Shown: positions 1-6,838, counted from the stretch's first letter. The stretch is 14,189 nucleotides of DNA from an uncultured Blautia sp. (GCA_900765525.1 CAAFRY010000010.1:1-14189), one strand, 5' to 3'. Notes: generated from the sequence alone by a model not told the origin. Translations and numbers: made by a program.

Positions 1-17
1 GTTTTCCGACTCAGTAT

Positions 18-70
18 AGAACTCCCTATTTTTAGCAAGGTAAGCCTGTGCATGAAAAATAGGGAGTTCT
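18..70. repeat. Perfect 16-bp inverted repeat with 21-nt loop
   Basis: Bases 18-33 (AGAACTCCCTATTTTT) are the exact reverse complement of 55-70, separated by 21 nt. The repeat lies 24 nt beyond the stop codon of the minus-strand amidase, so it could form a transcript-end hairpin. On neither strand is the distal arm followed by a proper U-run, and the loop is long for an intrinsic terminator. It may instead be a short mobile or RNA structural element, or the end of a gene arrangement lying outside the window. The inverted repeat is seen directly; the function is uncertain. Confidence 0.6.
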
Positions 71-94
71 TGTTCCGGCGGTCTTTTGTAAAAA

Positions 95-889
95 CTAATA
101 GGAGGCCGGAGCAGCATCTATCCAGGTGCTGTACCCGGCATTTCTTAATACCCGCTCCATTTTTACTGCGTTCTCCATATTGCGGAAGGCTCCTACCTGA
201 ACCTTGTATAGACCATCCTGGTAAAGGATAAAAGCGGGAAAGCCCTGGTCCTCCAGTTCATAGAGAAGTTTATCCGCATTGGGCCGTTCACGGTAGCTCC
301 CAACCTGTACCCGGTAGAAAATATCCCGGGAATTTTGAGAGTTCATCAATGTTTCTTCGTCTAAGGTTCCAAGGATGGCAGAAGCAATGGCCTGGGCGAT
401 TTCGTCAAACTGGGCGTCAAAACGGGCGTTATCCTGGTCTGTATTGATAAAGCCGGTTTCTATCAGTAAAGCCGGCATTCTGGTTCTCCTTAAAACTACC
501 AGACCGGGACGGGCCTTTACGCCCAAATCATTAAATCCCAGCTCTCCCAGTGCGCCATTGATGTTTTCTGCCATATCCAGTTTTTCCCCGGATTTATCAT
601 ACACAAGAGTTTCTACACCACTGTACTGATTAGGTATGGGGCTGGAATTACGGTGAAAGGAAATGAAAAAATCAGCCCCCGAAGCATTGGCTATCTGGGC
701 TTTTTCAAAAGGTGTCTGATATACGTCTGTGGTGCGGGTGTATTCTACGTCCACGCCGTTTTGAGAAAGGATTTCGCCTACAGCCAGTGCCAGGCGGAGA
801 TTGTCGTCTTTTTCCTGACGGCCCTGGTAGACAGCTCCCGGGTCGGTTTCTCCCCCGTGTCCGGCATCAATGATTACTTTATAGGCCAT
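95..889 (-). CDS. CwlC-like N-acetylmuramoyl-L-alanine amidase with SPOR domain
   Basis: Zinc amidase predicted to cut the bond between N-acetylmuramic acid and L-alanine of the stem peptide. Residues 1-175 form an Amidase_3 domain with the expected zinc ligands and catalytic residues: His11 in DAGHGG, Glu26, His79 in SFHRN and Glu144 in ETGFI. Residues about 190-260 carry two SPOR-type repeats (YRVQVGSY and YKVQVGAF), which bind denuded glycan. No signal peptide is present, and an in-frame stop lies shortly upstream of the ATG, so no longer start exists. The same layout, length (264 against about 255 residues) and missing signal peptide occur in Bacillus subtilis CwlC, the late mother-cell lysis amidase. 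A mother-cell lysis role is therefore inferred. An AGGGAG ribosome binding site sits about 12 nt upstream, rather far from the start. The gene stands alone on this strand. Confidence 0.9.
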   Translation of the reverse strand: MAYKVIIDAGHGGETDPGAVYQGRQEKDDNLRLALAVGEILSQNGVDVEYTRTTDVYQTPFEKAQIANASGADFFISFHRNSSPIPNQYSGVETLVYDKSGEKLDMAENINGALGELGFNDLGVKARPGLVVLRRTRMPALLIETGFINTDQDNARFDAQFDEIAQAIASAILGTLDEETLMNSQNSRDIFYRVQVGSYRERPNADKLLYELEDQGFPAFILYQDGLYKVQVGAFRNMENAVKMERVLRNAGYSTWIDAAPASY

Positions 890-923
890 AAATATAAGCA
901 GCTCCCTGCAAATTATCTCTATT

Positions 924-952
924 CAGCATATGCGGGAAAGGGTGAAAATGTG
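924..952 (-). promoter_or_regulatory. Possible sigma-K-like promoter of the amidase
   Basis: On the minus strand, CACA (952-949) is followed after 16 nt by CATATGCTG (932-924). This resembles the sigma-K pattern (AC core at -35, N14-17, CATANNNTA at -10) with one mismatch at the last base. It lies about 35-40 nt before the amidase start. CwlC of B. subtilis is sigma-K controlled, so the placement is suggestive, but motifs this short arise by chance. Confidence 0.3.
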
Positions 953-1072
953 AAAAGGAAAGCAAAGAGGAGTTATTAAATTCCTATAAATTTTCTTTTT
1001 CTACTTTCTTTGAGACCTGGAAAGTGATAAAATGCTTATCAGTAGAAATCAAAGGAAAAGGATAATTAAGAC

Positions 1073-1678
1073 ATGAAAAAAGTACAGGCGTCGGAAGACA
1101 AGAAGAAAAAACTGGAGAATTTTTGGTATTATTACAAATTTCATGTGCTTATCGGGGCTTTTCTCCTGATTTGTGTCATTATATTTGTAAGAGACATGCT
1201 GAATAAGGTAACCTATGATTATACGGTGGCCTTCCTTGGAGATTACACCATCAACGATGAAGACAGTAAGGCCCTGCAGGCATGGTTCGAGGCCCATGGA
1301 GAGGACTTAAACGGAGATGGTGAGGTCCATGTCCAGATAGGAGACTATGGGGCCTCTGAGGATGGAGACCCAAACCTGTTTGCTGCCATGCAGACCAAAT
1401 TCACCGTGGATATGCAGGAAGGAACCAGCATGATTTACTTCCTGTCCAGTAAACAGTATGAGAAATATAAGGATATGGAAATTTTTCCGGAGAAGGAAGA
1501 GGATTATGTCCTGATGAAGGACTGCAAGGGATTCCAGGAGGCGGGTAATCCAGCCAGTGTAGGAGATATGATGGGAGCCATGCGTGTGATTTCTGAGGAT
1601 AACAAGCTGTGGGAGGATGAAGAAATTCAGAACTATTATGAAAAATGTGAAGCCCTGTTACAGGAGTTTGTGGGATAA
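1073..1678 (+). CDS. Single-pass membrane protein of unknown function
   Basis: Hypothetical protein of 201 residues. It has a short basic cytoplasmic start (KKKK at 10-13), then FWYYYKFH and one hydrophobic segment at about residues 24-39. A mostly acidic, soluble domain follows and probably lies outside the cell. No catalytic motif was recognised. Short-leader membrane proteins with a WYYYK-type sequence before one helix are common in Clostridia as uncharacterised proteins; this is a general impression, not a family assignment. The ATG follows a purine-rich AAAGGAAAAGGA stretch ending about 10 nt upstream, a weak ribosome binding site. It is monocistronic: the amidase diverges on its left and the alarmone synthetase converges on its right. 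A TGATAA/TTATCA inverted repeat at 1025-1041 lies in the leader and could be an operator, but this is weak. Confidence 0.75.
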   Translation: MKKVQASEDKKKKLENFWYYYKFHVLIGAFLLICVIIFVRDMLNKVTYDYTVAFLGDYTINDEDSKALQAWFEAHGEDLNGDGEVHVQIGDYGASEDGDPNLFAAMQTKFTVDMQEGTSMIYFLSSKQYEKYKDMEIFPEKEEDYVLMKDCKGFQEAGNPASVGDMMGAMRVISEDNKLWEDEEIQNYYEKCEALLQEFVG

Positions 1679-1710
1679 GACAGGAATTTTTATTACTGTA
1701 AAGTCTAATA

Positions 1711-1797
1711 CCCCGATGCAAGCATGTCCGCTTGGCTCGTTGCTAGCAGGAATAAAATCGGGGAGAGCGGGCGCTATGGCTCGCTGTATTCCCCGAT
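1711..1797. repeat. Repeat-like element with three competing CCCCGAT/ATCGGGG arms
   Basis: CCCCGAT occurs at 1711-1717 and again at 1791-1797, with its reverse complement ATCGGGG at 1757-1763 between them. The middle arm can pair with either outer arm but not both. A smaller stem, CAAGC (1719-1723) with GCTTG (1730-1734), sits in the first half. TGGCTCGTTGCTA (from 1733) and TGGCTCGCTGTAT (from 1777) are imperfect direct repeats. This internal repetition is more than a plain terminator needs and suggests a dispersed intergenic repeat. Copies elsewhere cannot be checked from this window. Confidence 0.4.
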
Positions 1798-1798
1798 T
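1756..1798. terminator. Bidirectional terminator between convergent genes
   Basis: AATCGGGGA (1756-1764) pairs with TCCCCGATT (1790-1798) in a 9-bp stem; AGCG/CGCT (1766-1769/1782-1785) extends it inside. On the plus strand it is followed by AAATTTTTTATA, and on the minus strand by TTTATT, so it can end transcripts of both the membrane protein gene and the alarmone synthetase gene. It overlaps the last codons and stop of the synthetase gene. Confidence 0.65.
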
Positions 1799-2466
1799 AA
1801 ATTTTTTATATTTTGCATCTGTTTATCAACGGCAGTGATGGTGCAGGCGCAGTCAAAAAGTTCCCGGCTGATTAACGCATACTGCTCATTGCTGCCTAAA
1901 TTTTTTTTGTACCGCAGCTGGTGTTCCAGGCTGGCCCAGAAATCCATGGCAATGGTGCGGATTTGAATTTCCGCCCGCATAGGTGTTTTACCCTCGGCAA
2001 AGAAAACAGGGATTTCCACAATCATATGGTAACTGCGGTAGCCGTTTTCCTTGGGATTCTGGATATAGTCCTTTATCCGCAGCACTGTAATATCATCCTG
2101 CTCCGCTAACAGCTTGGCCACCACATAAATATCATCAATAAAGGAACAGATGACCCGGATTCCGGCAACATCATTTAACTGCTCTTCAATATTTCTCTCT
2201 GTAAAATCATAGCCCAGCCGCTGCAGCTTATTGTAAATGCTGAGAGGTGTCTTGATACGGCTTTTAATGGAGGAAATGGGATTCCGGTTGTACTTGATAG
2301 AGAATTCATCGTCCAGTACCTCCAGCTTTGTGCGTATCTCCCGGATAGCACAGCGATAACGCATCATCAGAGAATTGTAGTGGTCTGTGTTTTTTATAAA
2401 TTTTTCCGGGGAGGTGATTTCCAGCTCCTCCAGAAGGGTGTACTTTTGGTTTATGTTGTTTTCCAT
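1774..2466 (-). CDS. Small alarmone synthetase, RelP/YwaC-like GTP pyrophosphokinase
   Basis: Predicted to transfer pyrophosphate from ATP to GDP or GTP, making ppGpp or pppGpp in the stringent response. The 230-residue protein is one RelA/SpoT synthetase domain. It has no HD hydrolase domain and no C-terminal TGS or ACT regulatory domains, as expected for a small alarmone synthetase. Visible motifs are SRIKTPLSIYNKL (69-81), Asp99 in DVAGIRVICSF (metal site), NPKENGYRSYH (137-147, nucleotide stacking Tyr143), and Glu166 in AEIQIRTIAMDFWASLEHQ. The wording of these motifs is closer to YwaC/RelP than to YjbM/RelQ as I recall them. The last seven or so residues are encoded by the terminator/repeat element. 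AGAGGTG sits 11 nt before the start, and a good promoter lies further upstream. Confidence 0.9.
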   Translation of the reverse strand: MENNINQKYTLLEELEITSPEKFIKNTDHYNSLMMRYRCAIREIRTKLEVLDDEFSIKYNRNPISSIKSRIKTPLSIYNKLQRLGYDFTERNIEEQLNDVAGIRVICSFIDDIYVVAKLLAEQDDITVLRIKDYIQNPKENGYRSYHMIVEIPVFFAEGKTPMRAEIQIRTIAMDFWASLEHQLRYKKNLGSNEQYALISRELFDCACTITAVDKQMQNIKNLIGEYSEP

Positions 2467-2511
2467 TTGTAAGGCTGCACCTCTTTCGTAAGAATCATTA
2501 AACTTCCACTC

Positions 2512-2540
2512 AGTATAACGGAAATCAGAAGAAAAATCAA
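2512..2540 (-). promoter_or_regulatory. Sigma-A-type promoter of the alarmone synthetase gene
   Basis: On the minus strand, TTGATT (2540-2535) and TATACT (2517-2512) are separated by exactly 17 nt. They match the -35 and -10 consensus at 4/6 and 5/6 positions. The -10 box is about 45 nt before the start codon. Confidence 0.6.
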
Positions 2541-2563
2541 GGAGCCCTACAGGCGGAAAACGG

Positions 2564-2592
2564 TTGAATCCCCCAAACTTTCATGATAGGAT
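2564..2592 (+). promoter_or_regulatory. Possible promoter of the DUF5685/J-domain operon
   Basis: TTGAAT (2564-2569), a 17-nt spacer and TAGGAT (2587-2592) form a moderate sigma-A-like promoter, 4/6 at each box. It lies about 60 nt before the first gene of the three-gene unit. A second AT-rich -10-like stretch (GATAATATAA, 2607-2616) has no good -35 partner. Confidence 0.4.
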
Positions 2593-2654
2593 AGAGGATA
2601 ATCAGGGATAATATAAGTAAAGATTTCAGCAGCTAATTTGCAGAAAGGCGAAAA

Positions 2655-3512
2655 ATGTTTGGATATGTGACAATTGATAAGCCGGAGCTGAAGGTGAAGG
2701 AGTTTTACAGATATAAGGCCTTTTACTGCGGCTTGTGCCGTACCCTGCAGGAAGAATATGGATTTCGGGGACGTATGACACTTACCTATGATATGACCTT
2801 CCTTATTCTGTTTCTCACCTCTCTTTACGAGAGTAGCACCAGGGAATATGCCTCCCATTGTCCTCTTCATCCGGTGAAGAAAATTCCTATATTGCAAAAT
2901 GAAATTTCCCAGTACGGGGCTAAGATGAACATTCTTCTGGCCTATTTTAATTTTGAGGACGACTGGAAGGACGACAAAAGCTTTCTGGGACTTTCAGGAA
3001 TCCATTTGTTCCGGAAAAAAGCGGCCCAGGTCTGTAAGGAGTACCCCAGACAGGCCAAGGTTATCAAAAAGCAGCTAAGGCTGCTGACTATGTATGAGGA
3101 ACAGGGAATCGGGGACGTAGATATGGCGGCGGGAGCCTTCGGGGCTCTTATGGAGGAGTTGTTTGTATACCGCCAGGATATGTGGGAGGAAAATTTAAGA
3201 AAATTCGGATTCTATCTGGGAAAATTTATTTATCTGATGGATGCATACGATGACCTTCCGAAAGATTTAGAGACTAATTCCTATAATCCTTTGAGACAGG
3301 TAAAGGAAGCCTGTAAAAAGGAAGAGGAGTACGAACAGCAGGTACATCAGATGCTGCTTATGATGATGGCGGAGGCCACGGGAGCTTTTGAGAAGCTGCC
3401 CTGCCTCCAGGACGGAGAAATCCTGAGAAACATTCTATACAGCGGCGTTTGGTCCAAATATAACAAAATACAAAAAGAAAGACAGGAGAACAAAGAGAAC
3501 CATGGTAAATAA
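2655..3512 (+). CDS. DUF5685-like helical protein
   Basis: Protein of 285 residues recognised as resembling the uncharacterised DUF5685 family; biochemical role unknown. It is soluble and mostly helical. Notable motifs are YCGLC (Cys25, Cys28) near the start, CPLHP in the first third, an acidic [10 protein letters not shown] stretch, DxxxDD (Asp196, Asp199, Asp200) followed by YNPL, and [10 protein letters not shown] near the end. The paired cysteines and conserved aspartates suggest metal binding; the Asp motif loosely recalls the metal-binding helices of isoprenoid synthase folds, but that is inference only. AAAGG lies 6 nt before the ATG. The last 11 nt overlap the start of the J-domain gene, so the two are probably co-translated and may act together. 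Confidence 0.75.
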   Translation: MFGYVTIDKPELKVKEFYRYKAFYCGLCRTLQEEYGFRGRMTLTYDMTFLILFLTSLYESSTREYASHCPLHPVKKIPILQNEISQYGAKMNILLAYFNFEDDWKDDKSFLGLSGIHLFRKKAAQVCKEYPRQAKVIKKQLRLLTMYEEQGIGDVDMAAGAFGALMEELFVYRQDMWEENLRKFGFYLGKFIYLMDAYDDLPKDLETNSYNPLRQVKEACKKEEEYEQQVHQMLLMMMAEATGAFEKLPCLQDGEILRNILYSGVWSKYNKIQKERQENKENHGK

Positions 3513-4152
3513 TCCTTATGAAATATTAGGCGTGTCACCCAACGCCTCCAATGACGAGATTAAGAAAGCATACCGGGATTTAAGCAGAAAGTACCATCCC
3601 GATTCTTATGTGGATAACCCTTTGTCAGATTTGGCGGAGGAGAAATTTAAAGAGGTTCAGGAAGCTTATGACCAGATTATGAGAGAAAGAGACGGGGGCT
3701 ACCAGAGCGGATACGAAGGCTATGGACACAGCAGCTACCAGAATTCCGGTTACCAGAGCAGTACATCCAGTGAGGATAACCTGCAGTTTCAGGCAGTATA
3801 CAATTACATCAATGCCAGGCAGTATCAGCAGGCTCTTAACGTACTGTCCAGAATGAGCAATCGTAATGCCCAGTGGTATTATCTGAGCGCCTGCGCCAAT
3901 ATGGGCATGGGCAACAATGTAAATGCTCTGAATATGGCAAGACAGGCCCAGAGCATGGACCCTTCTAATCCGGAGTATGCCAATCTGGTGAACCGGCTTC
4001 AATGGAACAGCAACCGGTATCAGGGAGGGAGTTCTCCTTACGGAGGGGGATATAATAATTCTACCTGCGGAACCGGAAATTTATGCTGCGACCTGTGGTG
4101 CGCAGACAGCCTTTGTGAGTGTATGGGAGGAGACCTTTGCTCATGCATGTAA
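3502..4152 (+). CDS. J-domain (DnaJ-like) protein with eight-cysteine C-terminal tail
   Basis: Hsp70 co-chaperone candidate of 216 residues. Residues 4-65 form a J domain with the HPD motif (His32-Pro33-Asp34) that stimulates DnaK ATPase activity. A Gly/Tyr/Ser/Gln-rich linker covers about 67-92. TPR-like helices follow at about 95-160, including [14 protein letters not shown]. The protein ends in a low-complexity linker and a 28-residue tail with cysteines at 189, 195, 196, 200, 205, 207, 213 and 215. It lacks the CxxCxGxG zinc repeats of DnaJ, so it is a class-III-type protein. The tail could bind metal, form disulfides or be lipid-modified; none of this is proven. It overlaps DUF5685 by 11 nt and the next membrane gene by 10 nt. 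Confidence 0.9.
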   Translation: MVNNPYEILGVSPNASNDEIKKAYRDLSRKYHPDSYVDNPLSDLAEEKFKEVQEAYDQIMRERDGGYQSGYEGYGHSSYQNSGYQSSTSSEDNLQFQAVYNYINARQYQQALNVLSRMSNRNAQWYYLSACANMGMGNNVNALNMARQAQSMDPSNPEYANLVNRLQWNSNRYQGGSSPYGGGYNNSTCGTGNLCCDLWCADSLCECMGGDLCSCM

Positions 4153-4685
4153 AGACAAAAAAACTGGCGGTGTCCGGGCTTTTGATGGCACTGGCTGTGG
4201 TATTGATTGTGCTGAGCGGTGTGCTTGACTTTAATACTTTGTTTTTCCTGGCTGCCGCCGCCTTTTTTATCGGAATCATTGTCCGGGAATTCGGACTGAA
4301 ATATGGGGCCGCCTTTTTCATAGGCTGCGGTTTGCTGGGCTTTGTTTTTGCGCCCCAGAAGCTGTACTGTATAACCTATGGAATGATGGGGATATATGTG
4401 CTGGGAGTAGAATTTTTCTGGTATTTCCTGGGACTTCATGCCCAATGGAAAAGAAAAAAGCTGCTGCTGACTGCAGGAAAGGTACTTTTGTTTAATCTGA
4501 TGTATATACCAGCCCTTCTGCTGTTCCCCAAGCTGCTTTTTGCAGGAGATATTTCCCGCACCATGATTTTGGTCTTTATCCTGGGGGGACAACTTGCACT
4601 GTTTCTTTTTGACAGGGCCTATGACTATTTCCTCATTCAGATGTGGGGACAGATGAGAAACAAACTTTTTGGAAATGAAAATTAA
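4143..4685 (+). CDS. Polytopic membrane protein of unknown function
   Basis: Hydrophobic protein of 180 residues with about five or six membrane segments, beginning with [21 protein letters not shown]; the rest is mainly Leu/Phe-rich helices, with a basic loop (KRKK) in the middle. I do not recognise a definite family; the N-terminal pattern recalls ECF-transporter S components and DUF2232-type proteins. The chosen ATG at 4143 has GGGAGGAG about 10 nt upstream. A GTG at 4119 would add eight residues, but it would put that ribosome binding site inside the gene. The start lies inside the last codons of the J-domain gene, which indicates translational coupling. Being co-made with a J-protein suggests it may be the membrane partner or client, as an inference. 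Confidence 0.75.
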   Translation: MHVKTKKLAVSGLLMALAVVLIVLSGVLDFNTLFFLAAAAFFIGIIVREFGLKYGAAFFIGCGLLGFVFAPQKLYCITYGMMGIYVLGVEFFWYFLGLHAQWKRKKLLLTAGKVLLFNLMYIPALLLFPKLLFAGDISRTMILVFILGGQLALFLFDRAYDYFLIQMWGQMRNKLFGNEN

Positions 4686-4717
4686 AGGCAGTGATGTGAT
4701 GATAAACGCTGCCTTTA
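4683..4717 (+). terminator. Hairpin just after the membrane protein gene
   Basis: TAAAGGCAG (4683-4691) pairs perfectly with CTGCCTTTA (4709-4717) across a 17-nt loop. The stem starts within the stop codon region, and the T-run after it is short (TTTAGT). It may be a weak terminator or an mRNA 3'-end stabiliser in front of the stronger terminator downstream. Confidence 0.4.
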
Positions 4718-4724
4718 GTCTGAG

Positions 4725-4756
4725 CGGCATGGTTCTATTGAGAACTGTGCCGTTTT
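4725..4756 (+). terminator. Intrinsic terminator after the three-gene operon
   Basis: CGGCA (4725-4729) pairs with TGCCG (4748-4752), and GTTCT (4732-4736) with AGAAC (4741-4745). Two G-U pairs lie between them, giving a continuous 12-bp stem with an ATTG tetraloop followed directly by TTTT. It separates the DUF5685/J-domain/membrane unit from the regulator pair, so the regulators should have their own promoter. Confidence 0.7.
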
Positions 4757-4808
4757 GAGAATGTGTCTATAGAGAAAGAAAGCATGAAAGAAATAAGAGG
4801 TGACGAGT

Positions 4809-5729
4809 ATGCAGGAATTGACCATAGGAGAGCTGTTAGAAAGACTGCGGAAAAAAATAGGTGCAGCCAAAGGACAGATAGCCAGAGGTTTGTGTTCTCT
4901 TACTGCTTTATCCAGGTATGAGCAGGGGGAGCGGGAGCCTGGAAAATTTCTGGCAGAGGCTTTGCTTTCCCGGCTGGGAGCTGAAACTCAGCAAATGGAT
5001 TTTATTACGGATGCAAATGAATTTGAACTGTCCATGATGCGCAGGGAAATCCAGAAGGCTTTAGAAAATCACAAAGGTGAAGTTGTAGAGAAAATTCTCC
5101 GGGATTATAAAGCTCTCATAAAAAGGGATAAAAACCTCCATCATGCATACATAGATTTTCTAAGAGGCCAAAATCAGATAATAGTAAGAAATTGGGAAAA
5201 AGGAGAGATACTGTTAAAAAGAGCTTTGTGCTACACAGACCTGGAAGAATATGAACAGGTTCTGGAACAGGGATTTTTGTCGGGACAAGAATTGTATACC
5301 TTGTACTGTTTAGGAGAAGTTTATATGGGAGAGAGGAGAAAAGAGGAGGGATGGAAGCTTTTTAATCTTCTGAAACAATATCTGGATAAGCGGGAGACCT
5401 CCTATACGGTAAAAGGTCTTCTGTATCCTAAGCTTTTGCTGTGGCTGGCGAAAAGGGCTCTGGAAGAAGGAAATTGGGGGAGCGCCTGTAAAGCGGCCGA
5501 GGAAGCCAGGAAACTGCTTTTAAAATACTATGCCATGGATGGCTTAGAAGAAGCTCTTGAAATCCTGAACCAGTCAGAGGAGAAACTGGGAATATTGGAT
5601 TATGCAGTGAAATTAGAACGGGAAAAGCAGATTTTTGCCTTGAAACTATCTGAAGTAGACATTTCAGAAGACATAGAGGCAATCAACAGGGAGGTAGAAG
5701 AATGGCCCAATATAGCAAGGGATTTATGA
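4809..5729 (+). CDS. HTH/TPR-like transcriptional regulator, first of a tandem pair (RRNPP-like)
   Basis: Protein of 306 residues: an N-terminal XRE-type helix-turn-helix (about 4-57, with LSRYEQGEREP) followed by an all-helical region with TPR-like repeats. This is the layout of Rgg/PlcR/RRNPP regulators, whose helical part binds short peptides. Start: a GTG at 4800 would add three residues, but AGAGGTGA lies at the right distance before the ATG at 4809. The HTH is less canonical than that of the next gene: where that one has KGMTQEELAEGI, this has IGAAKGQIARGL, so the usual Gln at the start of helix 2 is gone. It ends 28 nt inside the next gene, so the two are translationally coupled paralogues. 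DNA binding on its own is uncertain, and a heterodimer with its neighbour is possible. Confidence 0.8.
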   Translation: MQELTIGELLERLRKKIGAAKGQIARGLCSLTALSRYEQGEREPGKFLAEALLSRLGAETQQMDFITDANEFELSMMRREIQKALENHKGEVVEKILRDYKALIKRDKNLHHAYIDFLRGQNQIIVRNWEKGEILLKRALCYTDLEEYEQVLEQGFLSGQELYTLYCLGEVYMGERRKEEGWKLFNLLKQYLDKRETSYTVKGLLYPKLLLWLAKRALEEGNWGSACKAAEEARKLLLKYYAMDGLEEALEILNQSEEKLGILDYAVKLEREKQIFALKLSEVDISEDIEAINREVEEWPNIARDL

Positions 5730-6640
5730 TACAGTATCTGAGAAAACGCAAAGGAATGACCCAGGAGGAACTGGCCGAAGGAATCTGTGAGCCGGTTACT
5801 CTGTCCAGATATGAAAATGGAAGCTTGAACCCTACGGCAGAGAAGTTTCAGCTCCTTATGGAACGGCTGGGAGGACCGGGAGATATTTATCTGTTCCCTG
5901 TACAAACAGAACGGCTGGATATGGAGAAAAAAAGGAAGGAAATTTTTTCCGCTATGGAGAGGGGAGAATTTTCAGAAGTGCGGCGTATGCTTTGTGATAT
6001 ACGACAAGAAGAGACATTACAGCTAGATTATAAGGAAAATCAACAGTATTTAGGAAGAATTGAGTTAGGGATAGATTACAGGCAAGGACATATAGATTGG
6101 AAAAACTATATTCGAGAATTAGAAAAATTACTTCGACTGACTTTTCCGGAATTTGACAGCAAAAAAGAAATACCAGGACATATTTATACAGAGACAGAAT
6201 TTTGGATAGCCTGCAATATAGGGACTGCTTATGGAGAACACGAGGAGTATGAGGAAGCAGTTATGATTATGGAAGCTTTAGAGAAATATTATACGGATTT
6301 TGGGAAGATTGGAGACTATAAGCCCAGATATGCTATGCTGGTTATTTATTCCAGCTTTTTAGGCCGTATGGGAAGATACGACGATAGTATCCAAGTATGC
6401 ATAAAAGGAATAAAATGGTTGAAGGAAAAAAAGCAGTACAATTATCTGTATAATTTTTATTTTAATATTGGATGGAATTTAATAGAAAAACATAAGAAAG
6501 AGCCAAAATGCACGAAAGATATAGAAACAGGCAGGAGATATATCTGGACGGCTTATGAACTATGTAAAATGTATCCAGAAAATAAAGCAAATCTGGAGAT
6601 TATGAAAACGTATTATAAAAATATTGAAGGTGTCGCATGA
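5702..6640 (+). CDS. HTH/TPR-like transcriptional regulator, second of a tandem pair (RRNPP-like)
   Basis: Protein of 312 residues. Residues about 9-60 form a canonical XRE helix-turn-helix (KGMTQEELAEGICEP, then LSRYENGSLNP). The remainder is helical and TPR-like, for example TEFWIACNIGTAYGEHEEYEEAVMI-type repeats in the second half. It is predicted to be a peptide-responsive regulator of the RRNPP class, by architecture only. The ribosome binding site GGAGG lies 8 nt before the ATG, inside the end of the previous gene (28-nt overlap). The coding sequence is visibly AT-richer than the genes on either side of the module. A 25-bp hairpin begins at the base right after its stop codon, then come a 28-codon ORF and an ABC exporter, which are the obvious candidate targets. 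Confidence 0.82.
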   Translation: MAQYSKGFMIQYLRKRKGMTQEELAEGICEPVTLSRYENGSLNPTAEKFQLLMERLGGPGDIYLFPVQTERLDMEKKRKEIFSAMERGEFSEVRRMLCDIRQEETLQLDYKENQQYLGRIELGIDYRQGHIDWKNYIRELEKLLRLTFPEFDSKKEIPGHIYTETEFWIACNIGTAYGEHEEYEEAVMIMEALEKYYTDFGKIGDYKPRYAMLVIYSSFLGRMGRYDDSIQVCIKGIKWLKEKKQYNYLYNFYFNIGWNLIEKHKKEPKCTKDIETGRRYIWTAYELCKMYPENKANLEIMKTYYKNIEGVA

Positions 6641-6702
6641 AACAGAATAACATAACGTATTCGGTGAATTTGAATTAACCGGATACGTTATGTTATTTTG
6701 TT
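6641..6702. repeat. 25-bp near-perfect hairpin directly after the regulator stop codon
   Basis: 6641-6665 pairs with 6678-6702 along 25 bp with only two G-U wobbles and a 12-nt loop. The core palindrome is CATAACGTAT and ATACGTTATG. The stem is AT-rich, and its 3' arm contains TTATTTTGTT but no U-run follows it. It could act as a terminator or transcript-end stabiliser for the regulator pair. It could equally be a DNA operator for one of them, since its two half-sites are symmetric and lie just before the peptide ORF. Confidence 0.6.
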
Positions 6703-6751
6703 GCAAAAAACCTTATTATCTTTCATGTAAGCGATAAGGAAGGATATATAA

Positions 6752-6838
6752 ATGGAATATGTATTTGATTCCCAGGTACCTTCAATGTACATAACAGAGG
6801 CGTTTGGCCCTTTGTACACTGAAGGTACTAAAAGTTGA
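6752..6838 (+). CDS. 28-residue peptide ORF upstream of the ABC exporter
   Basis: Short ORF with an excellent ribosome binding site, AAGGAAGGA at 6736-6744, 7 nt before the ATG. The product begins MEYVFDSQVPSMYI and ends GPLYTEGTKS. It has no cysteine, no hydrophobic signal sequence and no double-glycine leader motif; it is rich in aromatic, Pro and acidic residues. It lies between the regulator pair and the ABC exporter, all on one strand. This placement fits a signalling peptide, bacteriocin or RiPP precursor, or alternatively a regulatory leader peptide for the exporter gene. A 16-bp inverted repeat spans the middle of the ORF. I do not recognise a family. Coding status rests on the ribosome binding site, the intact frame and context. 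Confidence 0.5.
   Translation: MEYVFDSQVPSMYITEAFGPLYTEGTKS
6776..6828 (+). promoter_or_regulatory. Hairpin inside the 28-codon ORF
   Basis: 6776-6791 (GTACCTTCAATGTACA) pairs with 6813-6828 along 16 bp with one A-C mismatch, around a 21-nt loop. The arms encode VPSMY and LYTEGT of the short peptide. The mRNA would fold tightly inside the ORF, so ribosome passage and folding are linked; an attenuator-like effect on the exporter gene 83 nt downstream is possible. No U-run follows, so it is not a classical terminator. Confidence 0.5.

Noticed and set aside
4038..4730. A long open frame on the minus strand opposite the J-domain and membrane genes
   Set aside because: It lies antisense to two well-supported genes, is rich in Gln, His and Lys runs that arise from the reverse of hydrophobic codons, and has no recognisable domain.
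4729..4758. A nine-codon ORF before the regulator pair (ATG at 4729)
   Set aside because: It lies within the terminator stem and has no ribosome binding site.
4800..4808. GTG start adding three residues to the first regulator
   Set aside because: The GTG is itself part of the AGAGGTGA ribosome binding site that serves the ATG at 4809.
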